Shown here piece after piece: positions 17,733 to 27,217 of a stretch of DNA of 64,000 nt. Position numbers and translations under genes: made by a program. Numbering within the stretch: position 1 is the stretch's first letter; every line of letters starts with the position of its first letter. Below the pieces are notes generated by a model that worked only from the letters and a program-made list of their open reading frames with translations, did not search any database and was not told where the DNA came from. Source of the stretch: a bacterium (GTDB taxonomy: Bacteria > Bacillota > Clostridia > Christensenellales > CAG-138); contig JALFDW010000006.1 in NCBI GenBank assembly GCA_022778545.1, positions 1-64,000 on the forward strand. Reading direction: 5' to 3'.

Positions 17733-18203
17733 TTAATACTTGCAGTATTGTTCACGGATCGCGGTCATTTCGTTCACGATGTCATCAACATCGAGGACCA
17801 TCTCCATCATCTCGACCTGTTCGCTGTACACGTCGGGATCGAACTCTGCCTTGATTTCAGGCTCGCACACGTGGTACACCCTGAGTCCCAACTGGACTCC
17901 TGTCAACGGACCGGCGTAAGTCGGGTCACCATTGGTGACCGTCTCCGCGGCGAGGCCAGCGGCTTCGCCTTCCGCAGCGCCCAAGAGAACGACGACGTTC
18001 TCGGGGCCGTACTGCTCAGCAAACCCTTTGACCCGCTTCTGGTTTTCCAGGTCCATTGCACCAGCGGACGTTCAGACAAAGCACTCCGTTGAGGAAAACA
18101 CGACCTCAGCGCCTGCGCTCAGCGCGCAAAGCTCAATGGCCTGCCCGGGAATGCCGTCACGGTCGCCGATAACGACAACCTTCTTGCCAGCTAAAATGCC
18201 CAT
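17733..18203 (-). CDS. grdA: Glycine reductase selenoprotein A (UGA at codon 44 read as Sec)
   Basis: The full gene is 156 codons read through an in-frame TGA at 18072-18074. It gives the diagnostic [13 protein letters not shown] motif (Cys41, Sec44). The N-terminus [17 protein letters not shown] matches the family. Protein A is the small carrier: its selenol attacks the Schiff base of glycine on protein B, gives Se-carboxymethyl-Sec, passes it to protein C and is re-reduced by thioredoxin. The ATG at 18203 has GGAGG six bases upstream; the ATG at 18209 is too close to it. A conventional gene caller would report only the part after the TGA. Confidence 0.96.
18030..18074 (-). promoter_or_regulatory. 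Candidate bacterial SECIS element of grdA
   Basis: Directly after the UGA the transcript can fold CUGG-AAAA-CCAG (18039-18050), with outer pairs GACC and GGUC. A stem-loop just 3' of the UGA is what SelB needs. The fold was found by eye and has not been scored. Confidence 0.4.
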
Positions 18204-18287
18204 GCCCATCCTCCTTTTCCTGGTATTATAGAAAGCCCTGCGGCTTGCTACCGTTTCGCCATGTGCCGGAAGGCCGGCACACGCTTT

Positions 18288-18605
18288 TTAGATATGCTTC
18301 TGGATCATCGCCTCGACGTTTTCCGGCGTGGCGTCATCCTTCACGAGGGAGTCGATCATCTCGCCGTTCTCGTAGATCGCGATCACGGGGAGGCCGAGGA
18401 CCTTCTGGCTGATGGCCAGGCGGCGTGCCTTTGTGGTGTTGAGCGCGCAGAACTTCATCTGCTCACCATACTTTTCCGCATACGCATGCACATGCGGCAT
18501 CAGCGCGGCGCAGGGTACGCAACCGTCGCCATAGAAATCCACGAGCACCTTGCCGGATGCCTGGAGCACCTCGGGTTCAAACGTTGTCTTATCAACTTCC
18601 AGCAT
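18288..18605 (-). CDS. trxA: Thioredoxin of the glycine reductase system
   Basis: This 105-residue thioredoxin has the active site GCVPC in place of the classical WCGPC, as in thioredoxins of glycine-reducing Clostridia. Other family positions are VLVDFYGDGCVPCAALMPH, VLGLPVIAIYENGE and the cis-proline. It reduces the selenide-sulfide or mixed disulfide of GrdA after turnover. It lies between trxB and grdA, 25 bases downstream of trxB, and probably serves this pathway. Confidence 0.93.
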   Translation of the reverse strand: MLEVDKTTFEPEVLQASGKVLVDFYGDGCVPCAALMPHVHAYAEKYGEQMKFCALNTTKARRLAISQKVLGLPVIAIYENGEMIDSLVKDDATPENVEAMIQKHI

Positions 18606-18630
18606 TGTTCCGTTCTCCTTTATCTGTTGT

Positions 18631-19572
18631 TTATTTCAGGTTTGCGATGTACTTTTCCGCCTGCATCGCGGCGATTGCACCGTCCGCAGCGGCAGTGACC
18701 ACCTGCCGGAGGCTCTTTACGCGCAGGTCGCCCGCAGCAAACACGCCGGGCAGGTTTGTGCGCATATCGTCATCGGTTTTAATGTAGCCGTTTTCCATCT
18801 CCACCATGCCCTCATACAGGCCGGTGTTGGGCAGCAGGCCGATGAAGCCGAACAGGCCGAACAGGCCGTCATCCTCATCCGCCTCGATGGTGGTCAGCTC
18901 GCCCGTTTTGGTGTTTCTGACGACCATTTTGGAAAGGATCTCGTCGCCGTCCACTTCGTCCACAACGGTATCCCACATGAAGTGGAGCTTCGGATTGGCA
19001 AACGCCTTTTCCTGAATGGACTTTGCGGCGCGCAGTTCGTCCCGCCTGTGGATGATGGTCACCTTGCGAGCGAACTTCGTGAGGTACATGGCTTCTTCCA
19101 CAGCCGCATCGCCGCCGCCGACCACGAACACCTCAAGCTCTTCGAAGAACGAAGCGTCGCAGGTGGCACAGAAGGAGATGCCCTTGCCGACGAACTTGCC
19201 CTCGTTCTTGCAGCCGATGGGACGCGGGAACGCGCCCGTTGCAAGGATCACGGTCTTTGCCAGGTATTCGCCCTTCGTGCCGGTGAGCTTCTTCACTTCG
19301 CCGGTAAGCTCCACGCTCTTGATGGCATCCTGCGCGCGCTCCACGCCGAACTTCTCCGCCTGTGCCGTCATGCGGGCGATCAGGCTCGGGCCGGACTCAC
19401 CCTCGACCTGCTGGCCGGGATAGTTTTCGATCTCGTTCGTGATGGCGATCTGGCCGCCATCCTGTCCTTTTTCAATAATGAGGGTGTCGAGCCGCGCGCG
19501 GCCGGCATAAAGCCCGGCAGTCAAACCCGCAGGGCCGGCACCCAGGACGATCACATCATAAATCTTGCTCAT
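18631..19572 (-). CDS. trxB: Thioredoxin reductase
   Basis: This 313-residue flavoprotein has FAD motif GAGPAGLTAGLYAGRA, the redox CATCDA pair near residue 135, the NADPH motif VVGGGDAAVEEA and a C-terminal GVFAAGDLRVKSLRQVVTAAADG. It passes electrons from a pyridine nucleotide to the adjacent TrxA and so to glycine reductase. The start is MSKIYDV at 19572, preceded by GGAGAAGAGC. Confidence 0.93.
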   Translation of the reverse strand: MSKIYDVIVLGAGPAGLTAGLYAGRARLDTLIIEKGQDGGQIAITNEIENYPGQQVEGESGPSLIARMTAQAEKFGVERAQDAIKSVELTGEVKKLTGTKGEYLAKTVILATGAFPRPIGCKNEGKFVGKGISFCATCDASFFEELEVFVVGGGDAAVEEAMYLTKFARKVTIIHRRDELRAAKSIQEKAFANPKLHFMWDTVVDEVDGDEILSKMVVRNTKTGELTTIEADEDDGLFGLFGFIGLLPNTGLYEGMVEMENGYIKTDDDMRTNLPGVFAAGDLRVKSLRQVVTAAADGAIAAMQAEKYIANLK

Positions 19573-19644
19573 TTTGCTCTTCTCCAAACGGCTTCTGAAG
19601 AAGGCCGCCTGCAATCCCGCCGCAGGCGGCCTTTTCCATTTGTT

Positions 19645-20949
19645 TTACAGTTCGAAGATCGTCTGATCTTCCACTTCGGTCGTGAGCGCTTCAAGTGCGC
19701 GGGCGACCAGCTTCTTGCGAAGCGCATACTCTTCCTCTGCGGGCAGAGCCGGGTTGCCGAGGGGATGCGGGATCGCAATGGTCGGGACGATCCTGTTCGC
19801 GCCGACCGTCATCGAGATGGGCGTGACCGTGCACATATGCACGACCGGAATGCCCGCCCTTTCGATTTCTTTCACCATCGTTGCACCGCAACGCGTGCAG
19901 GTGCCTCAGGTCGAGGTCATGATGACAGCATTTACGCCTGCCTGCAAAAGTTTCTGCGCATATTCCGCAGCGAATTTCTTCGCGTTGGCGACGGAGGTTC
20001 CGTTGCCAACGGTGGTGTAGAAGTAATCATGCAGCTTGCCGATCCTGCCCTCGCGCTCGAACTCGCGCATCACGTCCACGGGGAGGACGCGGTTCGGGTT
20101 CTCGTTGGCGTACACCGGATCATAGCCGCCGTGCGCGGTCTCATGGGTCTCCGCCGTGAGCTTCTCAACGCCCTTGATGCAGTATTCGCCATAATGGGAC
20201 GCGGAGGAGGACTCGATGTGATCCGGATTGCCCTTGGGTACGATGCCGCCGGAGGTGCACAGCGCGACCGTCGCATGGGAAAGATCCTTCACGGCGGGGT
20301 TGGGCGCGACACGGTCGAACGAAGGCATGGGATATTCCGTGGTGAACGGCTTGTCAGCAAGCTTCTTGAGGAGCATATCCACGGCGCGCTTGGAGCCGCG
20401 CTCCTTTTCAAAGAAGTTCACGCGCACGCCGTTGGGCATGTAGCCGTCCTCGCAGGAGGCGCCGAGCTTTTCGCCCTTCATGAGCTTGAGCGCAAGCTTC
20501 GCCATCACGGGGGCCGCCTTGCGCATGCCGGCAGCGCTGTTCGCGGTCGGCACGATCAGGATCTTATCCTTCAGATCCGCGCCGGGGTTTTCTTCATACA
20601 TACCGGTCAGCACCGGGATGCCAAGTTCTTCCTTCACGGCAAGCGCAACGTTGGCGCAGGCATAGCCGTAACGGCCGGCGTTGAACGCAGGGCCCGCGAT
20701 GAACAGGTCAGGCTTGAGTTCCCTGACCCACGCGAGGATCTGTGCCTTCGCCTCTTTTTCATGCTCCGCAAAGTGGGAGTCGCCGCAGACGACCGTCGCC
20801 ACGATCTCCGCCTCGCCCTTCCAGGCCTGATTGAACGCAAGGCCGGGGCCGACGAAGCCTTCCCGCAGTTCAGGGGCTACATGCGCCATTTCTTCGCCGC
20901 CGATGTTGGCAAAGAACTGGTTGATGTAATGTACAACACGATAACTCAT
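19645..20949 (-). CDS. grdB: Glycine reductase component B, selenoprotein subunit (UGA at codon 348 read as Sec)
   Basis: The 434-codon gene is interrupted only by an in-frame TGA at 19906-19908, in the context VIMTST-U-GTCTRCGATMVKEIE. The Sec is therefore in a UxxCxxC setting, as in known GrdB. The protein starts MSYRVVHYINQFFANIGGEEMA. With the processed GrdE chains it forms protein B, which binds glycine as a Schiff base and hands the carboxymethyl group to GrdA. Reading through the UGA restores the family length; without it the gene would look like two fragments. Confidence 0.96.
19879..19908 (-). promoter_or_regulatory. Candidate bacterial SECIS element of grdB
   Basis: Twelve bases after the UGA the transcript folds into a 6-bp stem, CGUUGC with GCAACG, and a GGU loop (19879-19893). 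A GU in the apical loop and close spacing to the UGA fit bacterial SECIS elements. Found by eye. Confidence 0.45.
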
Positions 20950-20973
20950 GATGTGTGCTCTTCTCCTTCCCTT

Positions 20974-22275
20974 TTATCTTGCGCTCAGGCGGTTGAAGCC
21001 CATCTCGTTCGTCGCACCGGTGATGACCTGGAGCTCCGCTTCGATGGAACCGTCCGGACGCAGGGAACCGGCATGACCGCCGGCGATCTTGTCAACGTAA
21101 TCGAGCGTGCCGATGACCTTCTCCATCGGCGGGAGGACGATCACCTCGTTGGCATTGCCGCCGGTGACGACCGCGTCAGCAAGCGGGTCGGCATCCGCGA
21201 GGGACTGGGACTTGCCATCCTGGCCGGCATACTCGTCGGTGATGATGGTGGTCTTCACGCCCATCTGCTCGATCTTCTTCGTGTTCATGATGAGGTCGGT
21301 ATCCGGGTTGCCGAAGCCTTCCTGGGAGACGATCACGCCGTCCAGGTCGAGCAGGCGGCAAAGCTTGGCGCTCCAGTCGGAGGAACGCTGCTTGTCAGCC
21401 AGGTACACGTTCTCGTTGGTGATGATGTTGCAGACGTAGTTGAGCGTTCTGCCATGCTGCTCGAACAGGTCGGCCACCACGGGGTTGTTCTGATGATGAT
21501 AAGTCGTGTTCTTATCGCACGCTGAAACGCAGTTGCCGCTGATGATCGCGCCATCCATGGTTTCAGTGGGGTAAAGGATGGTCGTGAGCGAACGCTTCGC
21601 GTCAACGCCGTAAACGTAAGTATCATGCAGGAGGCCCTGGCTCTGCAGCATGTGGACATAGCCCACGCGCGGCAGGTTCGGGAACTTTTCGATGCCCTCC
21701 TTGATGCCGAAGGTCTCAAAAGTCTTGACCTCATCGGGCGTAACGCTGCGCCCGAGCTCGCCGATGAACGTTGCGGCACGCAGACCCGCAATGCGGACGG
21801 CATGCTCATACTCATGCTGATGCACGCCTTCAACAGGTTCGCAGACCATCACGAGGTTCAGGAGCTTCGAGAACGGAGTGTACTCTGCGCCCGGGCCCGT
21901 CATGTCGATGATGCCTTCCTGGAAACCAACGATCTTGCCGGCGGTGACGACCGCCATGCCGCGGAGCACGTGCGTTTTGCCGGAACCGACGGTATCGACC
22001 TTGGCAATGACGCCAGGGAACTCGCCGCCGGGGCCTTCGACCTTCACGCGGGGTTCAATCACGTCTTTCACGGGGGTAATGCGAACGCTCTCACCCGGCC
22101 TTGCGATGTCAAAACAGGCAGACTTGACGCATGCCTTCACGTCATCATCTTCGTAAACGAAGGCTTTGACCGCTTCGGCATCGACGAAAAGCGTCCCGTT
22201 TTCCACCTTGCATTCGTTTGAAAATTGAATGTCCTTGATCTCGATGAATCCCAATTCCAATTTCAAAGCGAACAC
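20974..22275 (-). CDS. grdE: Glycine reductase component B proprotein (alpha and beta chains)
   Basis: This 433-residue proprotein begins MFALKLELGFIEIKDIQFSN. The conserved stretch IISGN-CVSACDKNTTYHHQNN near residue 240 contains the Asn-Cys bond at which GrdE precursors self-cleave, which yields a pyruvoyl group on the new chain. That carbonyl forms the Schiff base with glycine. Together with GrdB it makes protein B. It lies nine bases after grdX and 24 bases before grdB. Confidence 0.94.
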   Translation of the reverse strand: MFALKLELGFIEIKDIQFSNECKVENGTLFVDAEAVKAFVYEDDDVKACVKSACFDIARPGESVRITPVKDVIEPRVKVEGPGGEFPGVIAKVDTVGSGKTHVLRGMAVVTAGKIVGFQEGIIDMTGPGAEYTPFSKLLNLVMVCEPVEGVHQHEYEHAVRIAGLRAATFIGELGRSVTPDEVKTFETFGIKEGIEKFPNLPRVGYVHMLQSQGLLHDTYVYGVDAKRSLTTILYPTETMDGAIISGNCVSACDKNTTYHHQNNPVVADLFEQHGRTLNYVCNIITNENVYLADKQRSSDWSAKLCRLLDLDGVIVSQEGFGNPDTDLIMNTKKIEQMGVKTTIITDEYAGQDGKSQSLADADPLADAVVTGGNANEVIVLPPMEKVIGTLDYVDKIAGGHAGSLRPDGSIEAELQVITGATNEMGFNRLSAR

Positions 22276-22284
22276 CTCCTCCTT

Positions 22285-22701
22285 TTATATGTTTTTTATC
22301 TTACTAAGGCCTGCTGCAGCGTCGAAATCCACGGCGCCTGCAAGCAGGGTATAGTCGATCAGTTGGAAGTCCCGCCGCACCGTTTCGGTAAGTTCCCGGT
22401 TCCGCGGCGTGAACTTGTCGGCAGCCTGGATGCACTCGGAGATGATCCCGGCCTGCTCCGCGGAAAACGCGTGCGGCACTTTGGACACGACGACGGATTT
22501 ATACGGCGTCTCGTTCGGCTTCACGCTGCCGGAAAGCGGGTGTGTATACAGCGTGTGCCCCGCATAGACGAGATCCCGCACCTTCACGAGGATCTCCCGG
22601 TAAGAACACTCCGGGAACAGGCGGATCTCGCAGCAGTCTTCCATGCACTGCGCAAGGAGCGGATTGTTCGTGATGATCAAAGAATCGCGTGCGTTTTTCA
22701 T
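22285..22701 (-). CDS. grdX: GrdX family protein
   Basis: This 138-residue protein has the family pattern SLIITNNPLLAQ at the N-terminus, then YREILVKVRDLVYAGHTLYTHPLSGSVKPNETPYKSVVVS. GrdX is found at the head of glycine, sarcosine and betaine reductase operons; its function is unknown. It is the first gene after the glycine riboswitch. The start at 22701 is preceded by GGAGGGGAG. Confidence 0.9.
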   Translation of the reverse strand: MKNARDSLIITNNPLLAQCMEDCCEIRLFPECSYREILVKVRDLVYAGHTLYTHPLSGSVKPNETPYKSVVVSKVPHAFSAEQAGIISECIQAADKFTPRNRELTETVRRDFQLIDYTLLAGAVDFDAAAGLSKIKNI

Positions 22702-22746
22702 GCGCTCCCCTCCTGTTTTGTTTTGTGCTTCCTGCGGCCTTGCTAT

Positions 22747-22800
22747 ACAAAAAAACAGAGCAGGCGGCGGGCAACAAAAATAGTCCCTTGCCTGACTCTG
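22747..22800 (-). terminator. Riboswitch-controlled intrinsic terminator ahead of grdX
   Basis: On the minus strand CAGAG-U-CAGGC (22790-22800) pairs with GCCUGCUCUG (22756-22765), followed by a run of seven U. The first arm contains the 3' side of the P1 helix of the second aptamer. Glycine binding should therefore hold it away and allow read-through. Confidence 0.8.
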
Positions 22801-22970
22801 TACAATAACCTGAGAGATTCCCCGCCCTTGACGGCAGGTTGCGCCTTCGGTGCTTTCGCTTTCCAGAGTTTTGTCGGAATACAGTCCTTTTGCCTGAGAT
22901 GTTTACGCCGTGCCGGCGAGCATCGGCGCTTATTCCTTCGGCCCCGTTCAAAACAGGTCTCCTGCATTCG
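22788..22970 (-). ncRNA. Tandem glycine riboswitch (ON switch) of the grd operon
   Basis: Two glycine aptamers lie head to tail on the minus strand. The first has GCAGGAGA, GCCGAAGGAAUAAGC and CAUCUCAGGCAAAAGGAC; the second has CUGGAAAGCG, CACCGAAGGCGCAA and AAUCUCUCAGG. The 3' strand of the second P1 overlaps the terminator stem, so glycine should favour read-through and switch on glycine reductase. This fits an operon that uses glycine as an electron acceptor. Confidence 0.93.
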
Positions 22971-23022
22971 TCATCCAAACAGATTCGATTTCACACGGCA
23001 AACCGATTCCGTGCTCAATAAC

Positions 23023-23051
23023 ACTATATCTTTTCGTATGTGAAATGTCAA
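23023..23051 (-). promoter_or_regulatory. Promoter of the glycine riboswitch and grd operon
   Basis: TTGACA (23046-23051) and TATAGT (23023-23028) have a 17-base spacer and lie about 50 bases upstream of the first aptamer. A near-consensus vegetative promoter, on the minus strand. Confidence 0.8.
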
Positions 23052-23157
23052 TCAAAATGCGTTGTATTATCGAAAAATACAATGATAAATCGCTCGTTTG
23101 CCAATGGGGCAGATGGCCCTTGAAAAATTTCAAATCACCATGCTCTCATCGGTTGAC

Positions 23158-23189
23158 GCAAAAGATCCCCACCGCGTCTGCAGTGGGGA
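23158..23189 (-). terminator. Intrinsic terminator after tRNA-Sec
   Basis: On the minus strand CCCCAC pairs with GTGGGG over a 10-base loop and is followed by ATCTTTT. It lies a few bases past the CCA end of the tRNA. Confidence 0.8.
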
Positions 23190-23194
23190 CCCCA

Positions 23195-23291
23195 TGGCGG
23201 GAACATGTGGGAATCGAACCCACCTGGGCAGCTCTTCACCACCTGCAACGGTTTTGAAGACCGCGGGGCACACCAGCACCCATCTGCTCCC
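23195..23291 (-). tRNA. selC: tRNA-Sec (anticodon UCA)
   Basis: The 97-base gene has a long acceptor arm (GGGAGCA with UGUUCCC), anticodon loop CUUCAAA giving UCA, a long variable arm and the T-loop GGUUCGAUUCC, with an encoded GCCA end. Length and anticodon identify it as the selenocysteine tRNA. It is the last gene after selB on the same strand and is needed to read the UGA codons of grdA and grdB. Confidence 0.96.
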
Positions 23292-23346
23292 AAATGCGTA
23301 AGCATTATAGCATGGCCCTTTTGGAAATGGCAAGGAAAAAGTCATT

Positions 23347-25272
23347 TCATGCCTGAGCAGGCGGGAATCCGCGGTTGAGCCGCCGGAAGTCCCCTTCCTT
23401 TTTGGTGATCCCCGTTTTGTCGAAGTATTCGAGAATCGCGAGCGCATACTTTCGGGAAGTGCCGAGCAGATCGCGCATCTGCGCGAGGGTGATCGTTTCG
23501 TTCTCCGCAAAATGCGCCTTTGCAGCCTCGCACGCACGCGTATAGGCCGTGCTGTGATAGCAGATCTGCGGCGTGAGCATCACGAGTTCACCGCCGCTCA
23601 GAACGCTGTCGAGCACCTGCTTGAGATCCGCGCGCTCATTCTGCTGGAACGTTGCCGCGACCTCATCCACCGTGATGGGTTCAATGCCCGCGCCGCTGTA
23701 ATACGCAAGGAGCTTGGTACGAATGGCGCTCTGCCGCCTGGTGTAGTGTACCTCGAACTCCGCAAGCGCATACCGTTCCCCCGCCCTGCGGATAAGCCCC
23801 TCCCGGCAAAGCTCGCCGAGCAGCGCATCCGCAACCGCCTGATCGAGCGCTTTGAACACCTTCTGCCGCAGCTCCGCCGCCTTCATGCCCGCATGCAGCG
23901 GGTTCTTTGCATGGTAGCCGGAAAGCACAGCCCGGCAGGAATCCGCCACAACATCCAGCGCTGTAGCTGCAATAAAGCGCCCCGGCAGCGGTTCAACGAT
24001 ACGCCCGGCGCCGAGCAGATCAGCAAGCTCCGCCGCAAGTTCTTCCGCTTCAATGCCGAGTTTTGCCGAAAGCTGCTGCGCCGTGGGCAGCGCGGTTTTG
24101 TATTCCGCAAGCACCTGTTCCACGCGCTCGCCCGCAGAGCCGCCCTCCCGGATCTTAAGCGCTTCGATCACGGCGGGCACATTGCGCTTATGGCGCATGG
24201 GCGCGTCATCCAGAATGACGCCGCCGCCGATCGTCTCAAGCGGCGAATAAAAGCGGATCACAAAACGGTCCCCGTTTTTGCTCGCGATGGGTTCCGTCAT
24301 GCGCAGCTGCGCATAGCCGCTTTCACCCGGTTCAAGCGCATCCCTGTCCAGCAGCACGACCTTTGCGAGCATCACCGCCGCGCCGTGATACAGGTGCACC
24401 TGCATATCGTTCGTGATCGTGCGCCCGGAATCCCGCAGGTTCGTCAGCTTCACATCCAACATTCTCGATATGCGCACGCTGCCCGGGCGCGCCACGGCAT
24501 CGCCACGCTGCACATCCGTTTTTTTGAGCCCCGCGAGGTTCACCGCCACGCGCTGCCCGGCATACGCCGTCTGCACGGTTTTGCCATGTACCTGCAGGTT
24601 CCGGATGCGTGTCTCCGTCTGGGATGGCACAAGCTCCGCCGGATCGCCTTCCTTCATGCAGCCTTCGATCAGCGTTCCGGTCACGACCGTGCCGAATCCA
24701 TCCACGGAAAATACGCGGTCCACCGGCAGGCGGAACGGAACGCGCACGCTCTTCTCCGCCGCTTTACTCACGAGCGCGTAAAGCGCGTCCTTCAGCTCCG
24801 GAATTCCTTCTCCGGTATATGCGGAAACAGTCAGGACGGGTTTCCCTTCCAAAAAAGAGCCTTTCGCGCGCTCGCGCACCTCGTCCTGCACCATTTCAAG
24901 CCATTCGGCATCCACCATGTCCTTTTTCGTGATAACGATGAGGCCGTCCCGGATGCCGAGCAGCGTCAGGATGTTGAGGTGTTCCACCGTCTGCGGCATG
25001 AACCCCTCGTCCGCCGCAACGACGAGCATCGCAAGGTCGATGCCGCCCGCGCCGGAAAGCATGTTCTTAATGAAACGCTCGTGGCCCGGCACGTCCACGA
25101 TGCCGGCCTGCGTGCCATCCGGCCAGTCCAGATGCGCAAAGCCAAGCTCAATGGTGATCCCGCGCTTTTTTTCCTCCGCGAGCCGGTCCGTCTCAATGCC
25201 CGTGAGCGCCTTTATGAGCAGAGTCTTTCCATGGTCGACATGCCCCGCCGTTCCGATGATCACATGTTTCAT
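23347..25272 (-). CDS. selB: Selenocysteine-specific elongation factor SelB
   Basis: This 641-residue protein has an EF-Tu-like GTPase domain ([38 protein letters not shown]), beta-barrel domains, and C-terminal winged-helix repeats ending [21 protein letters not shown] that bind the SECIS hairpin. It delivers Sec-tRNA to UGA codons. It overlaps selA by four bases (ATGA) and lies directly upstream of tRNA-Sec. Confidence 0.95.
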   Translation of the reverse strand: MKHVIIGTAGHVDHGKTLLIKALTGIETDRLAEEKKRGITIELGFAHLDWPDGTQAGIVDVPGHERFIKNMLSGAGGIDLAMLVVAADEGFMPQTVEHLNILTLLGIRDGLIVITKKDMVDAEWLEMVQDEVRERAKGSFLEGKPVLTVSAYTGEGIPELKDALYALVSKAAEKSVRVPFRLPVDRVFSVDGFGTVVTGTLIEGCMKEGDPAELVPSQTETRIRNLQVHGKTVQTAYAGQRVAVNLAGLKKTDVQRGDAVARPGSVRISRMLDVKLTNLRDSGRTITNDMQVHLYHGAAVMLAKVVLLDRDALEPGESGYAQLRMTEPIASKNGDRFVIRFYSPLETIGGGVILDDAPMRHKRNVPAVIEALKIREGGSAGERVEQVLAEYKTALPTAQQLSAKLGIEAEELAAELADLLGAGRIVEPLPGRFIAATALDVVADSCRAVLSGYHAKNPLHAGMKAAELRQKVFKALDQAVADALLGELCREGLIRRAGERYALAEFEVHYTRRQSAIRTKLLAYYSGAGIEPITVDEVAATFQQNERADLKQVLDSVLSGGELVMLTPQICYHSTAYTRACEAAKAHFAENETITLAQMRDLLGTSRKYALAILEYFDKTGITKKEGDFRRLNRGFPPAQA

Positions 25273-26648
25273 CGCAGCGCCTCCTTCATTGCATCCGCGA
25301 CATGCGGGAACGCATCCTCACGCAGCGTGCGCACATGCAGGAGATACTGCCCATGGTCAATGCGGCCGATGATGGGCGGTTCGCTGAAACGCAGCGCCGT
25401 TTCGAGCGCATCCACACTCATGCCCTCCGGGGACACCGCCACCGCATAGGAGGGCAGCATCTGCATCGGCACCGAGCCGCCGCCCACCTGATCCTCCACA
25501 GGCACAACCGCGGCAGGCACCCCCGCCTCCTTCAGCATGGCGCAAAGCGCATCCGCGCGCGCCCGGAGCGCTGCCGGTTCCGCGGAAAGCATGGCAAGCG
25601 TCGGGATCTCCTGCAATGCAGTTCCGTCCGCATAGGCGCGCAGCGTTGCTTCAAGCGCAGCAAGCGTCATTTTATCCACGCGCATCGCCCGGGTAAGGGG
25701 ATGTCGTTTGAACAGGTCGATATACTGTTTTTTCCCGATGATGATGCCGGCCTGCGGGCCGCCGAGCAGCTTGTCGCCGGAGAAGGACACCACGTCCACG
25801 CCGGCGCGGATGGATTCCTGCACCGTGGGCTCGCCGCGGATCCCAAAGAGCGAAAGATCCGTAAGCGAACCGCTGCCGAGATCCTCAATGACCGGCAGGC
25901 CATGGGCATGACCAAGCGCCGTCAGTTCCTCGCGCGATACGGTCTCCGTAAAGCCCACGATGCGGTAATTGCTCGTGTGCACCTTCATGAGCGCACGCGT
26001 TTCCAGGCCGATCGCCCGTTCGTAATCCCGGATATACGTTTTGTTCGTGGTACCGACTTCGCGGAGGCGTGCGCCGCAGCTTTCCATGATCTCCGGCACG
26101 CGGAAGGAGCCGCCGATCTCCACGAGTTCCCCACGCGATGTAATAACTTCACCGCCTGCCGCAAGCGCAGAGAGGATGAGCAGCACGGCCGCAGCATTGT
26201 TGTTCACCACAAATGCGCTTTCCGCACCGGTGAGCGCCGTGAGCAGCTTTTCCACATGCGCATACCGCTCGCCGCGTTTGCCGGTTTCCCTGTCGTATTC
26301 AAGGGTGGAATAGTTCTGCGCTGCCGCCGCAGCCGCGTTTGCCGCTGCCTTCGAAAGGCATGCCCGCCCCAGGTTGGTGTGCAGGATGACGCCCGTCCCG
26401 TTCACTACGCCGCGCAGGGAAGGCATGCTCGCCCGCCGTGCACGCGCCGCGGCTGCCTGGGAAAGTTCCGCTTCGCCCGGCAGCGCAGCAAGGGTTCCTG
26501 CAAGCACGCCGCTCCGGAGTTCCGCAAGCACGCCGCGCACCGCTTCAACCAGTGCGCCGTGCGGAATATCCGCACAAACAGAAGCCAAGGTGGGCGATCT
26601 GAGCAGATCGTCCACCTTGGGAATTTCACGCAGCAATTGATTGTTCAT
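25269..26648 (-). CDS. selA: L-seryl-tRNA(Sec) selenium transferase
   Basis: This 459-residue PLP enzyme has the SelA pattern [43 protein letters not shown] and the PLP lysine in [16 protein letters not shown]. It converts Ser-tRNA(Sec) to Sec-tRNA with selenophosphate from SelD. The start [18 protein letters not shown] at 26648 fits the family; the in-frame ATG at 26693 adds 15 atypical residues. Confidence 0.95.
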   Translation of the reverse strand: MNNQLLREIPKVDDLLRSPTLASVCADIPHGALVEAVRGVLAELRSGVLAGTLAALPGEAELSQAAAARARRASMPSLRGVVNGTGVILHTNLGRACLSKAAANAAAAAAQNYSTLEYDRETGKRGERYAHVEKLLTALTGAESAFVVNNNAAAVLLILSALAAGGEVITSRGELVEIGGSFRVPEIMESCGARLREVGTTNKTYIRDYERAIGLETRALMKVHTSNYRIVGFTETVSREELTALGHAHGLPVIEDLGSGSLTDLSLFGIRGEPTVQESIRAGVDVVSFSGDKLLGGPQAGIIIGKKQYIDLFKRHPLTRAMRVDKMTLAALEATLRAYADGTALQEIPTLAMLSAEPAALRARADALCAMLKEAGVPAAVVPVEDQVGGGSVPMQMLPSYAVAVSPEGMSVDALETALRFSEPPIIGRIDHGQYLLHVRTLREDAFPHVADAMKEALR

Positions 26649-26728
26649 ATACCGCACGCTCCATTTCGCTCGATCGCTGTATCTCTGTACCAATTATAAC
26701 AGCAATCCGGCGTTTGGAAAAGGCGTGC

Positions 26729-26971
26729 TTATTCGTTTTCGAAAAGCAGCTCGTACCGTTCGCCCGCTTCAACGCGGAACACCCGTTCCACATCCTCATC
26801 CATCGCCTCAAGCTGCGGCGTTTCCGCTTCGTAGCGCACGCATGTTCCGCAGGAGGAACTGAGCGTACGCGGCACGGGCATCATTTGCGCGCGCACGCCT
26901 GCCGAAGCAAGCGCGCGGCTCGTCATGAGTGCCGCAAGGTGTGTATGGAACGTTGCGATATACTTTGTCAT
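26729..26971 (-). CDS. DUF3343 family small protein (putative Se/S carrier)
   Basis: This 80-residue protein has TFHTHLAALMTSRALASAGV near the start and the SSCGTCVRYE cysteine pair. These are features of DUF3343 proteins, which often accompany yedF and yedE in selenium-using anaerobes. The Cys pair may hold or pass selenium or sulfur; this is inferred from context. It overlaps the yedF stop codon (ATGA). Confidence 0.82.
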   Translation of the reverse strand: MTKYIATFHTHLAALMTSRALASAGVRAQMMPVPRTLSSSCGTCVRYEAETPQLEAMDEDVERVFRVEAGERYELLFENE

Positions 26972-27171
26972 TTCTTCAGCGTCAGGCGGAAGTCTTCGCC
27001 TTCCTGCTCAACGGAAACCTGATAGCCCATGCTCGTGCCAAAGCGCGTCACGTTCTCCACAGCGCACCGGTCATCCACCAGCACAACGAGTTCTGCAGGG
27101 GCATTCTTCTTAACTTCCTTCTGCACCATCGCCACCGGCATCGGGCAGGTAAATCCTCTTGCGTCGATCAT
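26968..27171 (-). CDS. yedF: TusA/SirA-like sulfurtransferase-fold protein (short YedF type)
   Basis: This 67-residue protein has the family motif DARGFTCPMPVAMVQKEV with the conserved Cys of CPxP, and the expected beta-alpha-beta-alpha-beta-beta length. TusA-like proteins carry persulfide, and the selenium-linked YedF group is thought to carry selenium. It covers only the TusA-like domain of longer YedF proteins; the DUF3343 protein encoded next may supply the other part. It is between yedE and the DUF3343 gene. Confidence 0.82.
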   Translation of the reverse strand: MIDARGFTCPMPVAMVQKEVKKNAPAELVVLVDDRCAVENVTRFGTSMGYQVSVEQEGEDFRLTLKK

Positions 27172-27217
27172 ATTTCGTTCCTTTCCGGTCCTCTTGTTTT
27201 CTTTGTAGGAGCGTTTG

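Noticed and set aside
17733..18203. Apparent frame break in grdA taken as a pseudogene
   Set aside because: The stop is a UGA at the conserved Sec position (CFVU), and all Sec machinery is present.
19645..20949. Apparent split of grdB into two genes
   Set aside because: The break is a UGA in the conserved UGTCTRC context, so the gene is one selenoprotein.
18550..21525. 991-codon open frame on the plus strand opposite grdE, grdB and trxB
   Set aside because: It is antisense to well-supported genes and arises from GC-rich codon use that avoids stops in the opposite frame. Its translation is Arg/His-rich and matches no family.
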